This document shows positions 35,450-46,545 of a stretch of 64,000 bases of DNA, piece after piece. The stretch covers positions 62,001 to 126,000 of the forward strand of contig JAQFWX010000048.1 in NCBI GenBank assembly GCA_027605045.1, given 5' to 3'. The notes under the pieces were generated by a model that saw only the letters and a list, made by a program, of their open reading frames with translations, was not told the DNA's origin and did no database searches. The DNA comes from Phallus indusiatus. Its lineage: Eukaryota; Basidiomycota; Agaricomycetes; Phallales; Phallaceae. Within the stretch, counting starts at the first letter, position 1, and every line of letters begins with the position of its first letter. A program made the translations under genes and the position numbers.

Positions 35450-35487
35450 CGACCCCTCTAAAAACCCTTTCCCTCTCTCTCTCTCTC

Positions 35488-35565
35488 ATGGATTCTTCAC
35501 CCCCACCTTCTGCACCCCCACTCATCACCCTCAACGATGTGGCGACTATCATTATGCGGCAGTTC
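35488..35565 (+). CDS. Start of a gag-like ORF, cut by LTR C2
   Basis: ATG 35488 opens 26 codons (Pro-rich, then LITLNDVATIIMRQF), reminiscent of gag N-termini, until LTR C2 begins at 35566. Only the first residues remain. Confidence 0.3.
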
Positions 35566-36811
35566 TGTCACGCGTCGTGTGCAGTGTGTCTAGGCGGAAG
35601 TCCGGGAAGTCCGGACTATGGGACAGAAGGGACTTGGTGTCACGCCCGGCGTGCCCTGTGACATTTCCCGGGGTTTACGTAAGATATACGTCATGACCCA
35701 TTACTCATCCCCAAGTACGAAACACGTACCCGTCAGTACTCTCCGTACTTCATGCACAGCCTTCCGATCCATCCATTTCCAAATGGAGTCCATCCGCTTG
35801 ACTTCCTGACTAACCAGGGGTTCAGGTAGCCGGACTTAGCCTGTTTCATCCATCTTAGAGACCACCATTCCTTTCGTATCCATTTCTCCTTTTAGTATAG
35901 TTACTCAGCACTCGTGTATTTAAACTCCAGCCTTGTAGCTGGGTATCCTCAGTCAGAATATAATCTATTCTTCTCTCTTATCTGTTCTGTCTCTGTTCTT
36001 CTTCGTACTCTGCGTACTCGTCTCGTACTTAGTTGCAGGCTTGTGCGTAGATCAAGTCCCAGTCGTCATCAGGCCTCTTGGGCAAACCAAGTTCGTCGTC
36101 ATACTTAACGTCGGACTTGTGCGTACTAGTTACGTACTTCTCTCGTTCTCTGAAATCGAGGGATATCTGAAGTTGGGCGAGTGGGCGCAGCATACAAGCT
36201 GAAGCCAAGTCCCTCACACTCATACTCTCCGTACTCTCTTTATCCGCACGCACGTGTTTCGTACTAGACCGGACTTTGCCGGGATAGGCTCGGAACACGG
36301 CGCTTGACACTTGGCTTCAGCTTATGTGCTGCGCCGACTCCAATGGCTCTATATATATCCCTTAATTTCGGACTATAAGTCCAGGACAGTCCGGACAAGT
36401 ACTGAAAGTACGGACTTAAGCAATATAGATAAGAATAGAATTGATTATAAAGAGATTAGCTGGGAATGAACTCAAATAGACTTGATATTCAGACTGGGGA
36501 GCCCCAGACAAAGTCTGGGGGCTTTAAATACAAAAAGCTAGACTACTAAAATAAAAGGCTAAACATAAAGGAGACTAGTTGCACAGCACCAGAACATATT
36601 TGGCACTTAATTCCTAAATGCTCCGGACAAGACGTCCCAATAGGGAAATGTCCAAGTCCGGACGAAGTCCGGACATCGGACCTCTAGGATGTGGACAGAA
36701 TAATGGACTATGCACTATGGGACAAGTACTGACGCTCAGACTTTATGGATATGGACGGGATTTGGGCGTCGGACCTCGGAGAGGTCCTAATTAGGATCGG
36801 GTGGCACGAGG
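35566..36811 (+). mobile_element. LTR family C, copy C2, hosting LTR D and cut by element F
   Basis: It starts TGTCACGCG, carries the repeated AAGTCCGG/TCCGGA words of the family, and runs to GGTGGCACGAGG just short of the expected terminus. There element F (TGTAATGG, from 36812) begins. LTR D is inserted at 35638-36309. Confidence 0.75.
35638..36309. mobile_element. Solo LTR family D nested in LTR C2
   Basis: 672 bp from TGTCACGCCCGGCG to GGCGCTTGACA with TSD CTTGG (35633-35637 and 36310-36314). Removing it restores the GGGACTTGGCTTCAGC sequence seen in C1. Confidence 0.85.
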
Positions 36812-37309
36812 TGTAATGGATCCACCACATGCGGTGGATTGAGTATATGCCACTTAGGCATATGCAGAGGGCGAAGCCCTCTGCAGTAATTACTATTATT
36901 ACTTCTAATAATAGAGGCACTTAACGCCTCTGGCTCGCCATGACGCGGCGAGCCATTATGTAATAACTGTACATTAGTAGTAGCTACGTGCGTGCTGATT
37001 CAGCATGCTGTCACGCGCCGTGTTCCGGGCGTCTGGGAGGAAGTCCGGGAAGTCCGGACTACGGAACAGAAGGGACTTGGCTTCAGCTTATGTGCTGCGC
37101 CGACTCAATCGACCCTGGATATCCCTTAATTTCGGACTAGAAGTCCGAGACAGCTCGGACGTAGTCCGGGCAGGTCCGGACAAGTACTGGGAGTGGACTT
37201 TAAGCGAGATAGATAAGAGAAGATTTGATTATAAAGAGATTAACTGGGGCTAGACTTAAAATAGACTTGAATACGACTTGATATTCAGACTGGGGAGCCC
37301 CAGACGAAG

Positions 37310-37610
37310 TGTAACGGATTTGGGATATAGGAATGGGCCCCCCTGGGGCCCATTAATGGCCTAGTGCCCATGCAGTGCCTTTGGCACTGCAGCAGTAGTA
37401 TTTGCGCGTCACAGCGTGACGCTTAAGCGCCCGTCACACCCTTACAGCGGTGTGACTAGTAGTTACATTAGTTAATCTTAATTTTACCACTACTACTGCA
37501 TGTAATTCCCTATTAGCCTAATTGAGCAATAGACAGGAATTCTGTGCACTTGTGGGAAAATAAGAAAACCCTTTATCAGGCCCCTCTGTGGTCTGATAAA
37601 AACTGTTACA
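37310..37610 (+). repeat. 5' LTR of element E
   Basis: Hairpins in order: GGGCCCC/GGGGCCC, TGCAGTGCC/GGCACTGCA, GCGTCAC/GTGACGC, GTCACACC/GGTGTGAC, ATTCC+CTATT/AATAG+GGAAT and TTATCAGGCC/GGTCTGATAA. Confidence 0.9.
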
Positions 37611-37659
37611 TCTTTTTGCACAGCTCCATCCACAGATAGTGGAGCTATTGCCAAACCCT

Positions 37660-38673
37660 ATGTCTGTAGCCACAGAGCTGTATTACTACAAGCTCAAAGC
37701 TTTGGGCAATGTCCTTAGCACTTTCCAGAAGCTGGAAAGAACCCATACTGACTCTAAAAGAGTCAGATACACTGCCAGTTTGGCAGACCAGCTTGAGGAG
37801 CTGGATGATCTCCTCATCCCTGCTGCAGCCAGCAGGGATCCATTTAAGGATTGTGTCCTTTCAAGGACACTTCATATCAGCAGTTTTACAGCTGATTTTA
37901 CAACTGTACTATTGGGTCAGTTGAGACCATCTTTCTTTGAAAGATGGGGTATGAGATGGCCTTCTGACAGCCACTCCTCTGTCTGTACCAGACAGAAACT
38001 CATTGATAAGCTTGTTCTTATCAGTAAAATCATCCTTAGTGATGAAAAGACTGGTTTGGAGTTCCTCCCAGTCCTTAGAGCCAGCTGGGGAGATCCTGCT
38101 TCATGGGCTCCTCCTGCCCCTCTACCTGCCCCTCCTGGAGGCATGGAAGGTTCCCAGGCTACCTTAGCCTGTAGTTCCATCACTGTTAGTGATGTAAAAG
38201 CTGGAAAAGAGGTCCCTAGCCCTCTCCCAGCTCCCCAGGCAGCTCCAGAGGTACCCACTCCTCCTGCCTGTCCCCCTGCTCCTCCTGAGGACAGGAAAGC
38301 TTCTGGGCTTATCCCAGATCATCTTCCTATACTCCAAAAGGAAGATAAACAAGCTGAGGAACTTCCCAGTCCCCCAGCAATGTTGCCTGAGGCTATGGAG
38401 ACAGGTGCTCCTCCTGCCTCAGTCCCACCTGTCTTTGCAGACAGGAAAAAGTTAAATAGCTGTTTGGCTATTTTACCAGGGGAAGAGTCACATGGGAAAC
38501 CAAGTGATTCATTCATTTTTTCATCCAATTCCCTTGGATCTTTTTTCCTTCCTTCAGCTCCAAGCAGAAGGAGCACCTCTGCCTCCCAGAGGTGCACAGG
38601 GGTCAGATTTCCTGACTCCAGATCATCCAGTAGTCCTAACAGACTCTCCAAGGATCTTTTTAGAGTTCCTTGA
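37660..38673 (+). CDS. Element E single ORF, Pro-rich C-terminus, unknown
   Basis: ATG 37660 gives 337 aa. Residues 1-145 look globular and helical (TELYYYKLKALGNVLSTFQK, LADQLEELDDLLIP, RPSFFERWGMRW, KLIDKLVLISKIIL). The rest is Pro/Ala/Ser-rich with repeated PAPP and PSPP. No protease, RT or integrase motif and no zinc knuckle is seen. By position it could be a gag-type protein, but no gag signature is present. The coding sequence is also the hairpin array, so codons must satisfy both. The frame is open across the full length. Confidence 0.55.
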   Translation: MSVATELYYYKLKALGNVLSTFQKLERTHTDSKRVRYTASLADQLEELDDLLIPAAASRDPFKDCVLSRTLHISSFTADFTTVLLGQLRPSFFERWGMRWPSDSHSSVCTRQKLIDKLVLISKIILSDEKTGLEFLPVLRASWGDPASWAPPAPLPAPPGGMEGSQATLACSSITVSDVKAGKEVPSPLPAPQAAPEVPTPPACPPAPPEDRKASGLIPDHLPILQKEDKQAEELPSPPAMLPEAMETGAPPASVPPVFADRKKLNSCLAILPGEESHGKPSDSFIFSSNSLGSFFLPSAPSRRSTSASQRCTGVRFPDSRSSSSPNRLSKDLFRVP

Positions 38674-38985
38674 ACACTGACAGAGTGGATAATTCTGTCA
38701 GTCTGCTGCCATGCTCCCAGTGATTTATCTCAGTCATTTTTGGGCTACAGTAGATCTTTTACTGGACTTAAATGGTCCAGTACATTCCCTCATCATCACC
38801 TGATGAGTTTTATTTATTTTTATTTTGTCCTTCCTTCCCCATTTCCATTCCTTATTCCCCCCTCCCTATTTGCGCTTTTGCGCGTCACGCGTCACGCGTG
38901 ACTGTCACGTTACGCGCCGCGTGACAATCCCTTTTCTCCTGCCTTTTCTTCAGTTTGACTTGGTTCCCAAGTCAGCTGGGGAAGA

Positions 38986-39286
38986 TGTAACGGATTTGGG
39001 ATATAGGAATGGGCCCCCCTGGGGCCCATTAATGGCCTAGTGCCCATGCAGTGCCTTTGGCACTGCAGCAGTAGTATTTGCGCGTCACAGCGTGACGCTT
39101 AAGCGCCCGTCACACCCTTACAGCGGTGTGACTAGTAGTTACATTAGTTAATCTTAATTTTACCACTACTACTGCATGTAATTCCCTATTAGCCTAATTG
39201 AGCAATAGACAGGAATTCTGTGCACTTGTGGGAAAATAAGAAAACCCTTTATCAGACCCCCCTGTGGTCTGATAAGAACTGTTACA
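38986..39286 (+). repeat. 3' LTR of element E
   Basis: Same as the 5' LTR except for changes near the end; here the last stem is a perfect 10 bp (TTATCAGACC/GGTCTGATAA). Confidence 0.9.
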
Positions 39287-39761
39287 CGAAGTCTGGGGGG
39301 TTTAAATACAAAAAACTAGACTACTAGAACTAAAGGAGATATAACTAAAAGGAGACTAGTTGCACAGCACTAGAAACATATCTGGCACTTGCTTTCTAAT
39401 GCTCCGGACAGAATGTCCCCATAAGGAAATGTCCTAGTCCGGACAAAGTCCGGACCTCGGACTTACTGGACGTGGACAGAATAACAGACTACGCACTGTT
39501 GGACAAGTACTGACGCTCGGACTTGGCAGATATACTAAATATGGACGGGGTTTGGGTGCCGGACCTCGGAGAGGTCCGGATTAGGATTGGGTGGCACGAG
39601 GGTCGTGACACATGCGCACTTTGTTTTACACCATAAAAATACAGCACCCTTGGTCTGTTATTCTTGGTGTGAGACTACAGCGTGATATAAACTGTGTACC
39701 GTCCGCAGTACACTATAAAAGTAACGAAATGTTACATGAGGGTTGTGACAAGTTCGCAGAA

Positions 39762-40357
39762 ATGGATGCCCGCATGGCAAGACAAGAATCCCAGGCCTTG
39801 CAGATGATTGAGGTGCTACGGAGCATCCAAGATGCGGCTAGAGCTGCTCCAGCCCAAAACCCCCCTGCTGACAACGTGCCCTCGCCTGGACAACCACCGG
39901 CTCCTGAGCATCAAGCCAGTTCGCGTTCTTCCCAAAATACCCAACCTGCTGTACCTCCTTTGTTCGACGGAGATCGCTCCAAGGGTTGCGCCTTTTGGAA
40001 CACCATCGAGTTCTACATGAGTATATGCAGTCATGATTTTGACACTGATGAACTCAAGATCGGCTGGGCGATGTCGTACATGAACGAAGGCTGCGCCCTT
40101 ACCTTCAGTGAATCTATGCTGAAAAAATATCAAAGAGGAGAGAAGCCCTTCGCTGACTGGGACATTTCGGGAAAGATTCAAGACTGATTTCTTTCCACAA
40201 TCCAAGCAAGAGGATGCTATCAACACCCTCTATTCCAACTGCTACATCCAAGGCAACAGGACGGTAGAAGAGTATGTGGACACCTTCCACATACTCATTG
40301 AGCATACTGGCTTTACAGAAGGACTTGCCATTAACACGTACTTTCGTAACAGCTTAG
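39762..40357 (+). pseudogene. Ty3-type gag fragment of element F
   Basis: ATG 39762 starts a coiled segment (ARMARQESQALQMIEVLRSI), then a Pro-rich linker and a retrotransposon Gag domain (PPLFDGDRSKGCAFWNTIEFYM, DELKIGWAMSYMNEGCALTF, RTVEEYVDTFHILIEHTGF). At about 40163 the frame must change by one base to go from FADWD to FRERFKTDFFPQ. The domain is cut after NTYFRNSL by LTR C3. Confidence 0.75.
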
Positions 40358-40596
40358 TGTCACGACCCTCGTGCCACCTGATCCTAATCCGGACCTCTCC
40401 GAGGTCCGGCACCCAAATCCCGTCCATATCCAGCATGTCCGCCAAGTCCGAGTGTCAGTACTTGTCCCATAGTGCGTAGTCTGTTATTCTGTCCACGTCC
40501 TAGAAGTCCGTGGTCTGGACTTCGTCTGGACTTGGACATTTCCCTATTGGGACGTCTTGTCCGGAGCATTTAGGAACTAAGTGCCAGATATGTTCT
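40358..40596 (-). mobile_element. LTR family C fragment C3, inverted
   Basis: It begins TGTCACGACCCTCGTGCC (the inverted end of LTR C) and matches C1 and C2 until ATATGTTCTG. There it joins directly to the CACTG MITE copy at 40597. Both are truncated at that junction, so a deletion or recombination made it. Confidence 0.75.
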
Positions 40597-41120
40597 GAAA
40601 GTGTTTTTTATATTTATTGTGAAAATATATTTCTATTATAATTTTTTTTTTTTTTTTTTTGGTGGAGCTTACAGCTATTTGCATTATGTAAGGCCAGCGC
40701 TAATTATTTTACAGTCATTTTCATCTCTACTCGTGACCGCAATATCTCTCCAGTTTCTCAAGATATCAGCTCGATTCTTTTTGTATTTTAATTGTAGGTG
40801 TTTAGGCTAGTGCACCGCATACTTTTTTAATGCTAATTCACATGTTTTTCAGTGTCCAAATTTTCCTTCCTCATCTCCTATTCCCGAACGCCGGCACTCT
40901 TTTATTTCATCAGCTAATGCTGATTTTTTAACGCAATACATCACATCTTATCTCTCCATAGTGCATGGTAACGTACCCTTGCTCAATCCGTCATAAAATC
41001 ACTTACAGAACTGGTTATCAGCACCACCCCTTGCAACCGGAGTAGTCAACTTTGTCTGTTGGAAATCAACATTGGAAAGGATCCCAGAATGCAAATATTC
41101 CATTGAATCAGTGCTCTAAT

Positions 41121-41500
41121 TAAGGCTGTTCACGGGTTATGACCCTCGGGTTTGGGTACCTGTTTTCAGGTACCCTTACCTCAGAGAAGTCATACCTGCA
41201 CCCTTACAGGTATTGCTCACAGGTACCTGTGGTATATACAGTCACACCCGCACCCTAGGGTTTTTTACTCATTTACCTGGGTGGTGACCCGGGGTTTACA
41301 GGGTACCTGGGTACCCTTGATAATCCTCGGGTACCCATGAAGGTACCTGGGTACCTACTGCTCACTTTTAATCTCAGACACTCGGGTACCCAGGTACCTG
41401 CTACTCACCTGAATCTGCGAAACTGACTGTGATACCCGGGTACCTGCTAAATACCTGCAACAGAAACAAATAGGTACCCGGGTACCTGAGAGGGTACTGG
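41121..41500. repeat. Left subterminal GGTACC-word cluster of the hAT element
   Basis: More than 15 copies of GGTACC/GGGTACC in both orientations; a matching cluster lies at 47800-48062. Subterminal repeats of this kind are usual transposase-binding sites of hAT elements. Confidence 0.7.
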
Positions 41501-41700
41501 TGTCACAAAAAGGTGATACCAGCCAGAGTTGAACCCACGGAGGACAATCAACAGTCATATACACTATACCAGCTGCACTATCACACAACCACACCATTTG
41601 CTCAAAGACGGCCCTCTCATACATAAAGTCTGAATGTATACATATAACATGGTAAAGGAAAATTAAAAGTACCTAAAATACATGGTACATTAACCTGTTG

Positions 41701-43319
41701 CTATTCTATGAAACAAGACTTCTCTAGCCACCAAATCATATAACCTTTCATACTTCGTTTGATACCTTGATTTTCTAATGCAGCAGAGAGGAACTCAACC
41801 TGCTTAAAATGCAATTCCATGAGTAAACAAACACGGAAATATACTTTCCGCAGGTGATCAATATACTCTTGATACCCATGATCCCCCCCTAAGACCTCAT
41901 TAGATAGGTGCTGGAGGTTGACCACTTTGACAAACAGGTGGCGCACTGAGTCCACAGCATGATGGACGGCAGGAATCTGGTGGATCCGGAATTCTTGATG
42001 GCGCACAAGGTCATCAATGCATTTTGACGACATATCAGAAGCTTCAGCATAATACTGGCGGGCGATGTTGACAAATGATTGTTGGTCAGCTGTAAGGCTC
42101 TCAACGGGTTGGATCCGCGGGTACGGGTACCCGTACCCGCGGGTCAGTGTCAAAAATTTGGGTATCCTCGACCTGACCCGGGTTTTGACCTGCGGGTCAC
42201 GTGACAACCTGCGGGTAGGCAGGTCAACCTGTGACAACAGGTAATCTGCAGGTACCTGTGTGTTACCTGCAGGTAATGTCACGTGTGACTAGATGTTACT
42301 AGATTAAGTTATTAAGCGAGATGGGCGCTTATTTAAGCGCCCAACTTATCTTGTAGAGAATTAAAAATATTGTTGACATATTTTTTTATTTCCATTTTAA
42401 GTAAGATTTGAGCTCTCTAGAGCCAAAATAAAAAAAAAATCACGACAAACACCACTCGAAAATCACCCACCTGTCACTATGTCTTATAGGGCGGGTTAGC
42501 ACGGGTACCCGTGGTTTCGAAAATGGCTACCTGTACCCGACCCGGGTCAATTAGGCGCCGGGTACCTGTGTGACGGGTACCCGTGACCTGCGGGTACGGA
42601 TACAGGTACCTGCGGGTTAAACCTGTGCGACCTCTAACCCGTTGAGAGCCTTAGTCAGCTGCAATGCTACACCCTCATTCTAATCCTGAATTATAACTGG
42701 GGCTGGAACTGGACACGTCACTTGCACAATCAGAATCTTCTGATGAATCGGAATATGTTGATTCGGAAACCTGGTAGTCCCCATCATCGGACTCGCTGCA
42801 TGAGCTTGGGTCGAGCGGTAACCCGTACTCCTTGCATAGACGATCAAAAGGGCAGGGGACGATCCTACATATGTTAGGGTTGCGGAGGGATAAAATAATG
42901 GACGATACATACATAGTACCAAGTTCTTCCGGGCCTTGTATGTTACAGGGCTTATCTTGTGAGTACATCGTTTTCATCAGTGCACCCATTCCGGAAAGAG
43001 AGAGACCATCAGTCGAATTTGCAGTGCCAGAAGACAGAGAAGTACTAAAGTAATGGAATCCAATCTGTAAGTGACAGCAACTACAAAAAATATACCTTAA
43101 GAAAGTGAAGATGGACCTACGTATTGACTTTGCTTAGAAGATTCCGGCTTGCATTCTGGCGATACTTGTGGCGATTCCTGTTGTTGGTAATTGGTCATAA
43201 ATTTTCAGCTTTCAAAGTAAAAGTAATTCGAGAATGACTTACTTGTGATAGCAGCGATGCTTTGCTTCCAATGTCCGTCGCCGGCGTTCGTCATCATCCA
43301 CAAGCCTAGGGCCCCCCAT
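41701..43319 (-). CDS. Second gene of the hAT element, unknown function
   Basis: Probable exons: 43319-43243 (MGGPRLVDDDERRRR..., donor GTAAGT), about 43188-43121 (basic, NRHKYRQNASRN), about 43036-42700 (GLSLSGMGALMKTMYSQDK then PNICRIVPCPFDRLCKEYGLPLDP and a Ser/Asp-rich acidic run) and 42084-41701 (SFVNIARQYYAEASDMSSKCIDDL..., helical). The basic arginine-rich start suggests DNA or RNA binding. I recognise no named domain. The hAT MITE at 42093-42653 sits at the last intron/exon border. Exon joins are my reading of GT/AG borders and are tentative. Confidence 0.45.
42093..42653. mobile_element. 561-bp hAT MITE nested in the hAT element
   Basis: Ends TAAGGCTCTCAACGGGTT/inverse and 8-bp TSD GTCAGCTG (42085-42092 and 42654-42661). 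It has the same GGTACC-type subterminal words as its host, so the same transposase family could move it. Confidence 0.9.
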
Positions 43320-46300
43320 TGAATAAAATATGACTATAAATGGGATATGGGTTCCATCTAAGTCAGAAAGTCAAAATATGTAACTTACTTTAGCTACAAA
43401 ATGAACACGAACGGCGATGTCGATGAGATGGAAAAAGACGGAGAAAGAATAAGGTAGACTGACGCTAGTGCTCACTAGATAATTCAGGCTAGATGATTCT
43501 TTGATAGACAATAATACAAACGTGGAAGCATAGAATGACCTATGACATATGCAATCTTATAAACATAAATCTCACACTCCTTCATGAAAACCATAAGTTA
43601 TATAGCATTCAGTTATTACGCGTGAATCGGCACAATGTCAATTGTCCGATGTCAATGACTAGCTGCTTCAGTCTAACTGAGGTATGAATTGCATAAACCA
43701 AGCACAATGCTTTTATTTCAACATAAATCTAAATACATTTCGTTGTTTACTTAAGAGCGGGTCCAACCTGCCACTAATGCTTGCTTGAATTCTTGTTCTG
43801 CGACAAAATCCAGATGTTTGCCCCATGAGTTGAGTAAAACCGTTGCACGTATGTTCTTGTCATGTAGGGATGCTCTTAAGGGAGAGACAGTGCGACCGCT
43901 AAGTGAGAATGCACGTTCTACATCTGTAGATGATGCTGAAAAAACAGTTAGTATAAATCTCATGAAATGAGAAGGTCATACCTGGAGCCCCAAGGTAATT
44001 TAAAGCCATCTTAGCCAATGGTTCAGGCGCGACGCCGCTTGACAGCTGAGCATGCCAATATGTGATTGGATCACGGCACTCCTTAAGTCGTGGAGAGGAA
44101 AGGTATGACTGGAAAGGATCTTCGACATCCATGTTGTCATCGGCACAATCCCAACGATCGAGTTCATCTACAATTGACTTGAAGAGATGAGACTCGCGCT
44201 CTGTTAAGAAATAAACTACGCACATTGTTTGTTTCTTTCTCTTGAGTCTCCGCAAGTTGTGGTAGGTAGTCTTCTCGCCATATGTGCGTTGCAATTGTGG
44301 TTGCGGTCTCAATCCATTCGGCAGGCCATTTTTTCTCTCGGAAGTACCCCAGTTTAAACTTTGGATGCATTACTGTAGAACAATCAATATCATTAGCAGC
44401 GATTAACGGAATGTGACTTACTCATTGCAACACGGAACATTTCACTATCGTCTGTTCTTGCATAGTACTTATCTAAGATCTCAATGCCGTTGTTGGCTGC
44501 GTGACAGACTGCCAGATGTAAGTCCTCATTATCAACGAGCTGTTCGAGGTGATCCCGCAGATAGTCAATTGCAGGGATGACATGGTGGAGCAATGGGATA
44601 TCGGCGGTCGACATATGTTCGGTAATGACCTTGAATGCCTGGCCAATGTGAGTTAGAATATCATCAAATAACTGAAATAAGACACTTACGTTTAGCAAAG
44701 GTTCTAACTGTTCAATTATAATCCACTCTTGAGCACGCATGCATATGGCGTATTGATTAAGCTTGAGGTGTTTGTAGCGTCCACTGGTTGTGAGAAGGGA
44801 GATGGCCTCACAGTTGACAAGATGCCGTTTTAAGGATTCTACATGTGAATTCCAACGTGTGGCGACCACCTTGACTGGTGCTAGGGGTTTGTGACCAAGT
44901 CCTTCACAACACTCCATCAATGCTGAACGTTTCGTGTCCGAGCGTGCTAGGGCTGAAGCAAAGCCTGTGACCTAGTAAGTTCAGTAAATATCGGAACAAG
45001 TTGATCAAACTACATTGACATACCTTTTTAAGAGTAAAAATGGCTTCTTTGCACTGGGTGTCATCCAGTTGTCCCAGCTTGACTTCGGTTGCGTCTGCCA
45101 CTAAATCAACCACTGCGTCCATATCATGATCACGCTCTAAGTCGAGTTCATCTTCGTCTATAAGCATTTCATCTTCGTCTTCGGCTTCATGATTATGTCC
45201 ATCATTGTCGGATTCATCTTCTGCTGGTTGCCAAGCGGCTAAGGCTGGGTCGTCCAGCATGTCCCTTTTCTGAGGAACAAGGACACGTAGTACAGCCTGT
45301 TAATGTAATTAAATACATACGAAATCTCAATTAAGACGAAATTTACCTTCTCCACCAAATTTATGATGTGGTTAATACATCGGATCCTGTTGCGCTGGCC
45401 TCCCCATTCTGGCATCAGTTGTACCAGATGATCCGTCATCGTGTCATTAGAAGATGCGTTATCGGCGGTGAGACCGAGGACCTTGTTTTGTTAGAGATCC
45501 AGAATACATTTGAAAACAAAAAGAGCAAGTACCTTGGTTTTTATATGGTGCTGTTCTAGAATCTGATGGACTACGCTGGCCATGTTCACACCAGTGTGGG
45601 CGGAAGAAACCCTACCGGAATAACACAATTATTGAGCACAGCATAATGGAAATGAACTATAAACGTTACCTTACGAAGTCAAGGATGATTTGTCGTTGAT
45701 TTCCGGTCTTGATATCGATCCAGTGTGCGGTGACGGCAATGAAGCTCATTGCCGCCCGAGATGTCCACGCGTCCAACGCAATATGAATTGCATCTGGAAA
45801 TGCCTGACAGCAAGTTGTTAGTATGTTGATTGCTCAATGCTGGAAATCCTCACCTCAAGAATCCTGACCAGCTTTTCCCGTGAGAGTTGGTGAAGCTTCT
45901 GTATGTCCTGGACGACTGAGGATCGGGACGGCACCTCAGCTTTTGAATTGAGCATTTTGAAGAGAGAGATAAGTTCAGCATTTTCAACAATTGTATAGGG
46001 TCGATTTTTGGCTACAACCCACTTAACGATCCCAAAGCGGAACCCATCGCGAGAGTAGGTGCTGCCGTTTGCGTAATCGACCATAGCAAGGGCCTCTTTG
46101 GTTCGTTTCGGATCACAGACGATTTGGTGTCGGTTCAGGTTCCCAGTTGATGAATTGCCCAATACACGAGTTAATACGATACTTGGATGCCTGTAATCAA
46201 TATGAGTCAACCATCCGAATGAACATTGAATAATGCACGTGCGACAAATGAATTTCATTGTGAGTTTGCCTTGTTTGGTCCTGATTGGTTTACCCTTACT

Positions 46301-46545
46301 GTCGACAACGAGTGATGCAGGAAGAAAATGTTCGTATACACCTTGTTGCCATTTTTTAGACTTCTTTACTATGAAAGCGTGAGCCTAACTGATATAAAAA
46401 GAAAACACGGAATCCAGCTTACACATACGGCGAGACGTGTCAGATATATCACTGGGATAAGCGTCGTCTTTGATATTGTCTAGACTAGACGTTTGTGTGG
46501 GAGTTATCACGGCCGAATCTGGAAGTGATGGGTCGGGCACATCTC

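Larger units (their letters stand above)
37310..39286 (+). mobile_element. Element E: small LTR element tiled with hairpins
   Basis: 1977 bp with 301-bp LTRs (37310-37610 and 38986-39286; about three differences seen) and TSD CGAAG (37305-37309 and 39287-39291). Between the LTRs is one ORF and no pol. A purine tract GGGGAAGA precedes the 3' LTR. The whole element is a succession of short inverted repeats with 2-15 nt loops: about six per LTR and about 40 in the 1375-bp interior, of which some 28 have perfect 6-8 bp stems. Examples are 37335-37351, 37371-37391 (9 bp), 37748-37766, 37818-37837, 37853-37870, 37927-37947, 38004-38023, 38677-38701, 38760-38782 and 38956-38974. It must use a helper element for mobility; element F, with a similar LTR, is a candidate. 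Confidence 0.85.
37009..39610 (+). mobile_element. Solo LTR family C, copy C1, hosting element E
   Basis: It runs TGTCACGCGCC...GGTCGTGACA with TSD CATGC (37004-37008 and 39611-39615). About 620 bp remain when element E is removed. It lies within the LTR of element F. Confidence 0.9.
36812..40357 (+). mobile_element. Element F: hairpin-rich LTR plus gag, truncated
   Basis: The LTR (36812-37008 plus 39616-39630, about 212 bp without the nested C1) runs TGTAATGG...GTTTTACA. Nearly every base of its left part is in a short hairpin: ATCCACC/GGTGGAT (36820-36839), ATATGCC/GGCATAT (36845-36863), GCAGAGGGC/GCCCTCTGC (36864-36884), CTATTATT/AATAATAG (36893-36914), AGAGGC/GCCTCT (36913-36931) and GGCTCGCC/GGCGAGCC (36932-36954). 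After the LTR comes a Ty3-type gag (39762 on), cut at 40357 by an inverted LTR C fragment. Pol and the 3' LTR are absent. Confidence 0.6.

Noticed and set aside
37310..39286. Hairpins of element E as mitochondrial-type GC clusters or a CRISPR-like array
   Set aside because: The stems have different sequences and there is no repeated unit. The unit has LTRs, a 5-bp TSD and an ORF.
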